This document shows positions 1 to 5,286 of a DNA stretch of 18,745 nt, piece after piece. The position numbers were made by a program, and so were the translations under genes. The notes under the pieces were generated by a model. It did no database searches, was not told the DNA's origin, and saw only the letters and a program-made list of their open reading frames with translations. Origin of the DNA: an uncultured Rickettsiales bacterium (GTDB taxonomy: Bacteria; Pseudomonadota; Alphaproteobacteria; UBA8366); contig CAJWTF010000071.1 of NCBI GenBank assembly GCA_913046825.1, positions 1 through 18,745 of the forward strand, written 5' to 3'. Within the stretch, counting starts at the first letter, position 1. Each line of letters opens with the position of its first letter.

Positions 1-1
1 A

Positions 2-85
2 CTAACATTCGATACTATTGAGCGTAAAATGATGGACAAAAGGACTACAGAATTCGACAAATCGTTTATCCCTATTCAATACTGA
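2..85 (+). CDS. Possible 3' end of a gene starting before the window
   Basis: The plus-strand frame is open from the window edge for 27 codons to a TGA at 83-85 and reads like protein (...Thr-Ile-Glu-Arg-Lys-Met-Met-Asp-Lys...). No family is recognisable, and an open run this short is weak evidence. It overlaps the end of the minus-strand zinc-ribbon remnant by ten bases. Confidence 0.2.
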   Translation, partial: LTFDTIERKMMDKRTTEFDKSFIPIQY

Positions 86-267
86 CTGCACTTTAACCTC
101 CGACCAACGTAGTTCATTTCCGCTTTCCCCTCATCTCACCACTTTTCAGGCATGATCTCACCCCAACGCTCACATTCAAGACAGCACAAACCAAGGGTCA
201 TGTGGTTGTCTCGTAGGTCAATCATCCTACGAATGATTAAAGGTTTCTTATGTGTGATGCTCATCAT
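76..267 (-). pseudogene. Decayed small zinc-ribbon-like protein gene
   Basis: Read on the minus strand from the ATG at 265-267, a 43-codon frame contains a Cys-Cys-Leu-Glu-Cys-Glu-Arg-Trp segment (a CxxC knuckle, Cys29/Cys32) followed by Gly-Glu-Ile-Met-Pro-Glu-Lys-Trp. It stops at a TGA (136-138). The same frame then continues for 19 codons ending Leu-Lys-Cys-Ser-Gln-Tyr-stop. A second CxxC (Cys-Ser-Gln-Cys-Gly) would be expected there, so Tyr and the stop look like point mutations of Cys and Gly codons. From memory, alphaproteobacteria have many small proteins with this Cys-pair/Trp layout of unknown function. I infer a dead zinc-ribbon gene left by an older island. Only the short length and my pattern recognition support it; a chance frame cannot be excluded. 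Confidence 0.35.
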
Positions 268-303
268 ACTTGAAGCCTACGCTAGCACCACATGAGCAGC
301 AAC

Positions 304-331
304 TTGAGTGACACGACTGTCCATTTAAAAT
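304..331 (+). promoter_or_regulatory. Putative sigma-70-type promoter for the 338-480 transcript
   Basis: TTGAGT (304-309), a 16-base spacer and TAAAAT (326-331). The boxes match the consensus at four and five of six positions. No gene follows, but a strong terminator does at 450-480, so the promoter would drive a short RNA starting near 338. Confidence 0.35.
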
Positions 332-337
332 CTATGC

Positions 338-480
338 TCACAGACACTTTCTCTTACCTAATCAGGTAGAGATCTATGATGTTTTAGTAGCACTCGGTGG
401 AATGGGCTGGATAACTGCAGGATAAGTGTATTCATACACGTGTAGAGTGGGCCCTCCTTTGGAGGGCCTCTTTTGTTTTT
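338..480 (+). ncRNA. Candidate small RNA of about 140 nt
   Basis: The stretch lies between a promoter-like pair of boxes (304-331) and a strong intrinsic terminator (450-480) and has no frame longer than a few codons. It can form a 5' hairpin: CTC (351-353) and TACCT (355-359) pair with AGGTA (364-368) and GAG (369-371), leaving T354 bulged and a four-base AATC loop. A second possible stem is GTGTA/TACAC (426-430/435-439), which competes with the perfect 10-base palindrome at 435-444. The layout of promoter, structured body and terminator fits a small regulatory RNA. No known family is recognised. It could instead be the remnant tail of a lost gene. Confidence 0.3.
450..480 (+). terminator. 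Strong intrinsic terminator
   Basis: GGCCCTCC (450-457), loop TTT and GGAGGGCC (461-468) form a perfect 8-bp GC-rich stem, followed by TCTTTTGTTTTT (469-480). The T-run lies on the plus strand, so it ends rightward transcription. No convincing coding gene lies before it. Confidence 0.85.
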
Positions 481-581
481 GCCTCAAATCTTGCAAAAAC
501 TGCGAGCTTGTATAACCGCTTATTTCGTTTTCGGAATCACCTATTTGCGCAAGACTTTTATCTCACGGTAAGCGGTGGTGA

Positions 582-1797
582 CTATGCGATGCTAGCAAAT
601 ATTGGGAGAGGCTTCGCCTGGGAGGCCGGCATATAACAATAGCGTGCCCATTCATCCATGAGATGAGCGCGTTTGGCGAAGAGCTCAGCGCGCCGATAAG
701 CCGCCTCGACGACACTATTTCGGCCGCTTCGCGAGGATAATTGGTGCGTTCGGCACACCAGTCTCGGAACCTAGAACGAAACACGTGCGCTGTTGCATCC
801 CAAAGGCCCATGCTTTTTAGAATGAAGACCCTGAATGCATTCTCCGACAGGTGCTTATTATTATTGCCACCAGGAAACAGATAGTTACTTAGCCCGTTTA
901 GTTTCGTGTGTTTGAGAATTTCGACTGCGCGTTGTGAAAGAGGAACGCGGTGCTCTCGCCCGCCGTTCATGCGGCTCGCCGGGATGGTCCAGATACGGGT
1001 ATCCAAATCGACTTCATCCCAGGTGGCTTTCGTCACCTCTGAGACCCGACCCGCTATCGGTATCAAACATTCAAGCCCGAGCGCTGTGGCGCTTTGATGC
1101 CCTCGCAAGGCCGCCATAAAGCCACCGAGGTCGGTATAGGGAAGGGCCGCGTGATGGCGAATTTTTTTGAATTTTAGATCGCGCCGGCAGGAGATGTTCA
1201 AGGTGCCCCTGCCATCGGGCCGGGTTATCCCCCATCCAATATCCAGCGGTGGTGGCGTAGCTGAGAATATTCTCGATCCGACCGCGTAGCCGCGCGGCAG
1301 TCTCTGTCTTTTCGTGCTAGATCTTTGCGAGAAGCTGATGGACGTGCGGGGTTTCAATGTCGCAGACGGGCATGTCGCCGATGATGGGGAACGCATAGGT
1401 CTCCAAGGTCGATGCGCGCGGTGCTTTGGGTTTCGCCATGATCCGCTGTGCGCTTTAAGGTAGAGCTTGGACATTGCGGCAAAGGTCGGGATTTTTTGCG
1501 CGGCGCGGCGTGCAGCGGCTCGCTCTTCTGCTCTTCGGGCTTTTGGATCGATACCCTTTGCTTTCAGGTTCCGGCACGCGTGCGCCAGGTCCCTTGCTTC
1601 TGCCAGAGGGATGCCGCTGGCCGAGCCGAGCCGAGACCTATTTTGTGAACGGATCCATTGAGCTGATATCGAAACACCCAACTTTTTGCGGTCGGGCTTG
1701 AAACTTGTAGGTAGAGCCCACCGCCATCAGCATAGAGTCCGGCCCCCCTTAATTTGGAGACCCGGAGGGGGGTAAAACGATGGAGCGATCGGGGCAT
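582..1797 (-). pseudogene. P4-type tyrosine integrase, broken by frameshifts
   Basis: Minus-strand frames, joined in order, rebuild a P4-family integrase. From 1797 comes the N-terminal DUF4102-type domain (Lys-Leu-Arg-Gly-Ala-Gly-Leu-Tyr-Ala-Asp-Gly-Gly-Gly-Leu). Near 1640 the frame shifts to a segment with Leu-Ala-Glu-Ala-Arg-Asp. About 1410-1170, in another frame and with an in-frame TAG, is the core-binding domain. After a further shift comes the catalytic domain, with the first Arg in Ala-Gly-Arg-Val-Ser-Glu-Val and the His-x-x-Arg motif in His-Val-Phe-Arg-Ser-Arg-Phe-Arg-Asp-Trp. The usual Leu-Ala-His segment is deleted. The final frame holds the Tyr (Ala-Ala-Tyr-Arg-Arg) and ends at TAG 582-584. 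With at least four shifts, one stop and one deletion, it cannot be active. It lies 150 bp from the 3' end of the tRNA-Ser, where such integrases normally sit beside their attachment site. Confidence 0.9.
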
Positions 1798-1946
1798 TTC
1801 CTAGGTACAGCTTTAAGTACACTCGAGGTCAAAATTCAAGTATACACCTGAAGTTGAGTATAACCAACCATGGACAGTTAATCAATTGATATTAAATGAT
1901 AAAATAGACATTTATGGACGATGGGGGACAGTCGCGGAATAGGCAA

Positions 1947-2036
1947 TGGCGGAGAGATAGGGATTCGAACCCTAGGTACGCTCACGCGCACAACGGTTTT
2001 CGAGACCGCCCCGTTCGACCACTCCGGCATCTCTCC
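1947..2036 (-). tRNA. tRNA-Ser (anticodon CGA)
   Basis: The minus strand folds as a class II tRNA. The acceptor GGAGAGA (2030-2036) pairs with TCTCTCC (1951-1957). The D arm is followed by an anticodon stem GCGGT/ACCGT with loop CUCGAAA, so the anticodon is CGA (2000-2002) and reads UCG. A long variable arm and the T arm with GGTTCGAATCC follow, then discriminator G and an encoded CCA (1947-1949). All parts look functional. Its 5' flank is AT-rich element DNA. A TAAAAT lies only four bases ahead of the mature 5' end and no clear -35 box is visible. It is the apparent target of two separate integrations. Confidence 0.97.
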
Positions 2037-2095
2037 GCATATTTTATCAATTTTTACAGTAAGTTAGTCATCCATCAGATCTACCAATGGTCTTT

Positions 2096-2104
2096 GTTGG
2101 TAGG
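2096..2104 (+). repeat. GTTGGTAGG word near left end (possible integrase arm site)
   Basis: The same nine bases occur twice in tandem near the other end of the element (6535-6543 and 6546-6554), in the same orientation and at a similar distance from the tRNA-derived repeat. Short repeats flanking the core site are typical arm-type binding sites of phage integrases. The role is inferred. Confidence 0.45.
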
Positions 2105-2348
2105 ACGAATTAGCTCCGTTACCCATAAAAAATGAAGCCGTCAAACTACAGAGGTTCCAAATACTGTCAAGATATACAGTTTCGTTTGCATAATCGTATC
2201 TATGGTCTGGGGGACGTTGAGAAGGATGTCCAGTCATTTAGGTTACATTTGCACTCGAAGACACTGACCTAATTTGAGTGACTACTTAGCACCGCCTGTC
2301 GTCATTCGTTATATGGTCTAAATACAATACAGAATCCAAATCTTCATT

Positions 2349-2378
2349 TTGACAGGAAGATCCAATAGAAGTTATGAA
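2349..2378 (+). promoter_or_regulatory. Putative promoter of the gene at 2458
   Basis: A perfect TTGACA (2349-2354) is followed after 18 bases by TATGAA (2373-2378), which matches the -10 consensus at four of six positions. The predicted leader would be about 70 nt. Confidence 0.4.
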
Positions 2379-2457
2379 AAATCCGCTAAAAAATGTTTAG
2401 GATTCTGGTTTACTCAAATAATACCTATCAACAGATTGATTATAGAGAAAATCTAAA

Positions 2458-3003
2458 ATGACCAAATCTCAACATGGTACATGGATGACTGTCGTTGATG
2501 GTAAACAACGTATCTTTCGGCAGAACGGTGGACGATACGATGTTTTGGAGTTTCAGAGATATCCATACACAGTTACCCAGACAGACAAAGTATCCAACCT
2601 GATCAGATCAAACCTTACTGATGACCTCATATCTGAAGAGATCAAAGAAAAATATCCAGAGGGGCATCCTCGTTGGAAATACCCGTTCTTTGGTTACTGT
2701 GTTCCTGCTACATTCGTCCTTTTGTATTTGATGGACACTGGAACCCTAGAACCAATGAGGGGTCAGGACGCTTCTGGTGAAGGTCACTGGTGGTTGAGAG
2801 ATATTCTAACCAGAGAGAAATACGATCTCACTCTGGATCAGTTTCCAACTTATGGTGAACTTGAAGATGTTTATACGACAGGCAAACCCAGAGGATATTA
2901 TGGCTTTGGAGAGATGCCTGCTTCAAGATTTCTGAGTCTGATACAAAAAGTGCAACCAGATTCTATACGATGGACCACGGACGACTATAGTGGCACAGCC
3001 TGA
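2458..3003 (+). CDS. YunG-like protein, possible Cys-His-Asp enzyme
   Basis: 181 residues, soluble, no signal peptide. A central Phe-Gly-Tyr-Cys-Val-Pro-Ala-Thr segment (Cys near residue 81) is followed by Leu-Leu-Tyr-Leu, then Gly-Glu-Gly-His-Trp-Trp-Leu and Tyr-Asp-Leu-Thr-Leu-Asp-Gln-Phe. The same order (Gly-x-Cys, Gly-His-Tyr-Trp, Asp-Leu-Thr-x-Asp-Gln-Phe) is what I recall for YunG-type proteins of unknown function. The Cys/His/Asp spacing would suit a papain-like fold; that catalytic idea is inference. The start ATG follows GAGAAAA at a usable distance. It is the first gene of the element, under its own promoter-like boxes, and its stop is two bases from the stop of the convergent gene at 3006. 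Confidence 0.85.
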   Translation: MTKSQHGTWMTVVDGKQRIFRQNGGRYDVLEFQRYPYTVTQTDKVSNLIRSNLTDDLISEEIKEKYPEGHPRWKYPFFGYCVPATFVLLYLMDTGTLEPMRGQDASGEGHWWLRDILTREKYDLTLDQFPTYGELEDVYTTGKPRGYYGFGEMPASRFLSLIQKVQPDSIRWTTDDYSGTA

Positions 3004-3005
3004 TA

Positions 3006-3254
3006 TCAGTATTCCCAGACCTTTATAATCTCATCAATCTCCAGTTTTTCATTCTTGATTTCACCATGCCATCCATCAGGAAAAGCAGTAAGTGGAACAC
3101 CATTGTGTTCATATTGATGTAGGATAATCGCCTCAGCTTCTTCCGGAGAACGAGCCTCTATGATCGCACTGTCAGTCACCGCTTCTGTACGACCATCGTT
3201 ATGTTGGAATGTGACGTGATATTTCACTCTGTAGTCAATTTGCCAGTTGGACAT
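3006..3254 (-). CDS. Small protein of unknown function (82 aa)
   Basis: An acidic soluble protein with no recognised family. Its first half alternates polar and hydrophobic residues as beta strands do (Tyr-Arg-Val-Lys-Tyr-His-Val-Thr-Phe). A helix-like Ser-Pro-Glu-Glu-Ala-Glu-Ala-Ile-Ile follows, a pattern common in small phage and island proteins in which a sheet packs on one helix. The ATG at 3252-3254 has no clear Shine-Dalgarno sequence. It is convergent with the YunG-like gene (two-base gap) and divergent from the gene at 3328, with a 73-bp spacer. Real coding is likely from length and composition in AT-rich DNA; the function is unknown. Confidence 0.65.
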   Translation of the reverse strand: MSNWQIDYRVKYHVTFQHNDGRTEAVTDSAIIEARSPEEAEAIILHQYEHNGVPLTAFPDGWHGEIKNEKLEIDEIIKVWEY

Positions 3255-3273
3255 TTAGTGCAAACACTCTTGT

Positions 3274-3303
3274 TTGATTGCCTAGAAACTCTATACCTAT
3301 ATT
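3274..3303 (+). promoter_or_regulatory. Putative promoter of the gene at 3328
   Basis: TTGATT (3274-3279), 18 bases, TATATT (3298-3303). It lies in the spacer between two divergent genes and would give a leader of under 20 nt, which includes the AAGGAA ribosome-binding site. Confidence 0.4.
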
Positions 3304-3327
3304 TCTCATAGTTAAGGAAAATACAGA

Positions 3328-3603
3328 ATGATAAACGAAGAAAGCCTCACTAAAGGTCAAGTCCGTAAATTAAACGCACTTCGCAAAAGTCTTGGAAATG
3401 AGATTGCAGATAATGCGTTTACGAAATGGATGAAGACGCAGACCAAAGATAACTCGGTTCAGATTGACCCTGTTGCGGTGAAGATCGAAGAAGCCCTGTC
3501 TTCACTGGTACATGACAAGGCATTCCGGTTGGGGAGCAAGGGTTATGTCATCAAACGATCAAAAGGTAAGGGCGCGTCTGGGTTTGTCGTCAGTAAAATC
3601 TAG
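3328..3603 (+). CDS. Small basic protein of unknown function (91 aa)
   Basis: Start ATG with a good ribosome-binding site, AAGGAA at 3314-3319, eight bases upstream. The product is Lys-rich. An N-terminal helical part (Lys-Gly-Gln-Val-Arg-Lys-Leu-Asn-Ala-Leu-Arg-Lys) and a middle segment with Val-Lys-Ile-Glu-Glu-Ala-Leu-Ser-Ser-Leu precede a basic, Gly-rich tail (Lys-Arg-Ser-Lys-Gly-Lys-Gly-Ala-Ser-Gly). No signal peptide, membrane segment or known domain is seen. The charge pattern would suit nucleic-acid binding, for example as an element-borne regulator, but this is only a guess. No terminator follows. Confidence 0.7.
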   Translation: MINEESLTKGQVRKLNALRKSLGNEIADNAFTKWMKTQTKDNSVQIDPVAVKIEEALSSLVHDKAFRLGSKGYVIKRSKGKGASGFVVSKI

Positions 3604-4058
3604 ATTGGCTGAAGAGGGTAAATGATAGAAAAACAGCAAACATCTAATAGGATTAACCTCGCTACTATGGTTTTCTGAAAGTTCTTTATTATTTTGGTGG
3701 TAGGTTAGGCATGGACCTAGATGCCATCAGGCATGGTGAAGTTGTGTAAGGAATCCTCTTTCTTGGAAATATCGTCATATTCTTATTAAAACTAATTTTT
3801 GGAAGTCACGTCGGTCAAAAAGAAAGGTGTCCAACCAGAGGGATAGTCCTCGCTAAGGGTACATAAGACGAACCGGAATGACCAGAAACATTAGTCAGCA
3901 GCGGTTGCCGTAATCGCAGTTATGATTATGGAATTGTATTACGTCACGCCTCCTTAGCAGAACTGCTTTAGAAATGGCTGCCCCCGCGAAAAATAAGATG
4001 GGAAAGATTAGAAAGATCAATCATTCCTTAGACAAAACCGATTGTTAAAGACGGCAGC
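3604..4058. other. No intact gene; scraps of hydrophobic frames
   Basis: No complete gene is visible. On the plus strand, broken frames from about 3622 to 3866 read like a degraded small membrane protein: a stretch Phe-Phe-Ile-Ile-Leu-Val-Val-Gly, then after a frame change at 3711 a second stretch Gly-Ile-Leu-Phe-Leu-Gly-Asn-Ile-Val-Ile-Phe-Leu-Leu, with stops between them. A variant of the end repeat, GTGGTAGG, lies at 3698-3705. The rest, to 4058, shows nothing recognisable. Confidence 0.4.
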
Positions 4059-4238
4059 ATGAAAATAGCACTTATCCTTTTGGCAACCGCTGTCACCATG
4101 TGGATCAGCTTCATTTTTTTAGGCAAAATATTCTACTGGCTTGGATTAGCTGCTCTCTGTCTAACCCTGTTTTTTGTACTAAAATTCATGCTTGGATCAT
4201 ACCTCAATAAGAAGAAAGATTTACTGAAACTGAAATGA
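4059..4238 (+). CDS. Tiny membrane protein (59 aa)
   Basis: The 59-codon frame begins Met-Lys-Ile-Ala-Leu-Ile-Leu-Leu-Ala-Thr and is almost wholly hydrophobic up to residue 46, enough for two membrane-spanning helices (about 3-21 and 26-45). It ends in a Lys-rich tail (Asn-Lys-Lys-Lys-Asp-Leu-Leu-Lys-Leu-Lys). This is the shape of a small inner-membrane protein with a charged cytoplasmic end. Its TGA overlaps the ATG of the next gene (ATGA at 4235-4238), so the two are probably co-translated. The ribosome-binding site is weak (AAAGACGG about six bases upstream). No family is recognised; small membrane proteins of elements may be holin-, toxin- or exclusion-like, none of which is shown here. 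Confidence 0.55.
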   Translation: MKIALILLATAVTMWISFIFLGKIFYWLGLAALCLTLFFVLKFMLGSYLNKKKDLLKLK

Positions 4239-4384
4239 ATCTTTTTTCTCGGATCATAATTATTGCTGTGGTCGCCTGGGTTACTGGCTGTGCGATATTC
4301 GGACTGGACCTAATTCCAACGCTGACAGGCGTTGTGATAATTGCTCTGCTCCGACCATTCTACGATAGAGTTCGTGGGGAGTAA
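4235..4384 (+). CDS. Second tiny membrane protein (49 aa), coupled to the first
   Basis: The 49-codon frame starts inside the stop of the preceding gene (ATGA). It has two hydrophobic stretches, Ile-Ile-Ile-Ile-Ala-Val-Val-Ala-Trp-Val (about 7-21) and Leu-Thr-Gly-Val-Val-Ile-Ile-Ala-Leu-Leu (about 30-39). A short basic/acidic tail (Arg-Pro-Phe-Tyr-Asp-Arg-Val-Arg-Gly-Glu) ends the protein. The Cys at residue 19 follows Val-Thr-Gly, loosely like a lipobox, but its membrane context makes a lipoprotein uncertain. Two successive tiny membrane proteins joined by a four-base overlap suggest a pair acting together. The family is unknown. Confidence 0.5.
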   Translation: MNLFSRIIIIAVVAWVTGCAIFGLDLIPTLTGVVIIALLRPFYDRVRGE

Positions 4385-4409
4385 GTTAGAGTTTAGTATA
4401 CCTATTAAT

Positions 4410-4550
4410 TTCAGACCAACCGACGACTCGCCGAGAGTAGCGATCAATCACGATAGCCAGATAAGCGAAGCCCTCAAGGGTGCTGATATAGGTGATGTCT
4501 GTCACCTAGGCCTTGTCAGGTACTTCCACATCGAACTGCCGCTCTAGAAG
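4410..4550 (-). pseudogene. IS3-family transposase (orfB) fragment
   Basis: On the minus strand the frame reads Arg-Gln-Phe-Asp-Val-Glu-Val-Pro-Asp-Lys-Ala-stop, then [18 protein letters not shown] and Tyr-Ser-Arg-Arg-Val-Val-Gly-Trp-Ser. This is the start of the integrase (rve/DDE) core of IS3-type transposases. The family invariably has Trp before Val-Thr-Asp; here it is TAG (4506-4508), one base from TGG. The piece is about 47 codons long, with both ends lost and no terminal inverted repeats seen. It lies directly behind the exported-protein gene at 4558. Confidence 0.85.
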
Positions 4551-4557
4551 GTATCCC

Positions 4558-4944
4558 CTATAGTTTATTTTTCTTCTTTGCGTCCGCAATGATTTCATCG
4601 AGTTTGAGGAATATCTTTTTCTTTGATGAGATTTCACATTGGTCATTTCCTGTCTTGAGTGTCTTACGGTTAAGAGAACGACGGTATAGTTCGTTATTAT
4701 GCCAATATACTTTGTCAGTGCCGTTCAGGTGATAGTTCCTGTTTTCATATAGTGCCACCTTCGAGTATCCCTCTACCTGCCATCTCGTTACCCTCCCCAA
4801 ATCAAACACCAGACCATAAATAGAGTTGTTATCTGACTTCGTAAGACAAATAAGTGCTTTTCCATCCAAATCGTTTGCAGCCTGAACCGTTCCTGCACTC
4901 GCAAGGAATACTGTGATAAGTGCTCCGTATATTATTGACCGCAT
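4558..4944 (-). CDS. Small exported protein of unknown function
   Basis: 128 residues from the ATG at 4942-4944. A classic signal peptide (Met-Arg-Ser, then a hydrophobic run, then Gly-Thr-Val-Gln-Ala-Ala-Asn) would be cleaved near residue 22 and send the protein to the periplasm or outside. The mature part has two Cys residues (in Ile-Cys-Leu-Thr-Lys and Gln-Cys-Glu-Ile) that could form a disulfide, many Tyr/Asn residues and a Lys-rich end. The motif Leu-Asn-Arg-Lys-Thr-Leu with the following Cys is one I associate with small secreted proteins of marine alphaproteobacteria, but no named family is claimed. A longer reading from 4974 is possible; I prefer 4944 because it leaves the small frame ending at 4958 free and has GGGGTCGAGG just upstream. 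Confidence 0.75.
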   Translation of the reverse strand: MRSIIYGALITVFLASAGTVQAANDLDGKALICLTKSDNNSIYGLVFDLGRVTRWQVEGYSKVALYENRNYHLNGTDKVYWHNNELYRRSLNRKTLKTGNDQCEISSKKKIFLKLDEIIADAKKKNKL

Positions 4945-4957
4945 CCTCGACCCCACT

Positions 4958-5032
4958 CTAAAACTGGAAATCATAATCTAAACTATAAGGACTCCCCTCA
5001 AAGTCCTCCGGAGTGTCACCCGCCCAACTCAT
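4958..5032 (-). CDS. Possible 24-residue peptide gene
   Basis: An ATG-to-TAG frame encodes a very acidic, aromatic-rich peptide (Met-Ser-Trp-Ala-Gly-Asp-Thr-Pro-Glu-Asp-Phe-Glu-Gly...). It lies 13 bases ahead of the exported-protein gene on the same strand. The reading looks protein-like, but 24 codons can arise by chance, and the ribosome-binding site (AGGGAAG) is about 15 bases from the start, farther than usual. Confidence 0.35.
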   Translation of the reverse strand: MSWAGDTPEDFEGSPYSLDYDFQF

Positions 5033-5055
5033 AACATCTTATTTGAACTTCCCTG

Positions 5056-5157
5056 TCAGGCGATTTTCCCTACAAACTTTTCGATCTGATCGGTCATCCT
5101 TCTGACGAGTAGCGCACCATAGAACTTGCAATCAAAATCTAATCTATACCTATTCAT
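5056..5157 (-). CDS. Possible 33-residue protein gene
   Basis: An ATG-to-TGA frame of 33 codons (Met-Asn-Arg-Tyr-Arg-Leu-Asp-Phe-Asp-Cys...) with an amphipathic helical end (Met-Thr-Asp-Gln-Ile-Glu-Lys-Phe-Val-Gly-Lys-Ile-Ala). Its ATG overlaps the stop of the upstream open frame (ATGAATAG at 5150-5157), and it belongs to a same-strand chain running from the integrase to the exported-protein gene. No clear ribosome-binding site; coupling by overlap is possible. Function unknown. Confidence 0.35.
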   Translation of the reverse strand: MNRYRLDFDCKFYGALLVRRMTDQIEKFVGKIA

Positions 5158-5272
5158 CTAAGTTAGAGAGAAATCTCAGCAAACCGATGCCCGCACCAAA
5201 ACCTGAATGACCTTCGATTTCATAACTGAGGAAACAATCCTCACATATTTTTGAGAGCTGACAGAGTTTTGT
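5150..5272 (-). pseudogene. Open frame without a start, just behind the integrase
   Basis: Forty codons are open on the minus strand between TGA (5273-5275) and TAG (5150-5152), reading Cys-Glu-Asp-Cys-Phe-Leu-Ser-Tyr-Glu-Ile-Glu-Gly-His-Ser-Gly-Phe-Gly-Ala-Gly. The Cys-x-x-Cys and the Gly-rich end look like real protein, but no ATG or GTG lies in frame. An ATA stands just before the CxxC and could be a mutated ATG. I read it as a small broken gene. A 6-bp hairpin, TGAGGA/TCCTCA (5227-5243), overlaps it. Confidence 0.3.
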
Positions 5273-5286
5273 TCACTAACTGGTAT

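Larger units (their letters stand above)
2037..2457. other. Left end of the element, no gene seen
   Basis: No frame here looks coding on either strand. The stretch holds the putative tRNA upstream region, one GTTGGTAGG word (2096-2104), its partial inverse CTACCAA (2081-2087), and a promoter-like pair ahead of the gene at 2458. Confidence 0.6.

Noticed and set aside
1800..1979. CCTAGGTAC occurs at 1800-1808 and inside the tRNA at 1971-1979, suggesting a second attachment duplication
   Set aside because: Nine bases only, with no extended similarity on either side; too short and badly placed to be an attachment site of the P4-type element.
4341..4547. Plus-strand frame of 68 codons over the IS3 scrap
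   Set aside because: It is the antisense shadow of the transposase fragment, whose minus-strand reading matches a known family.
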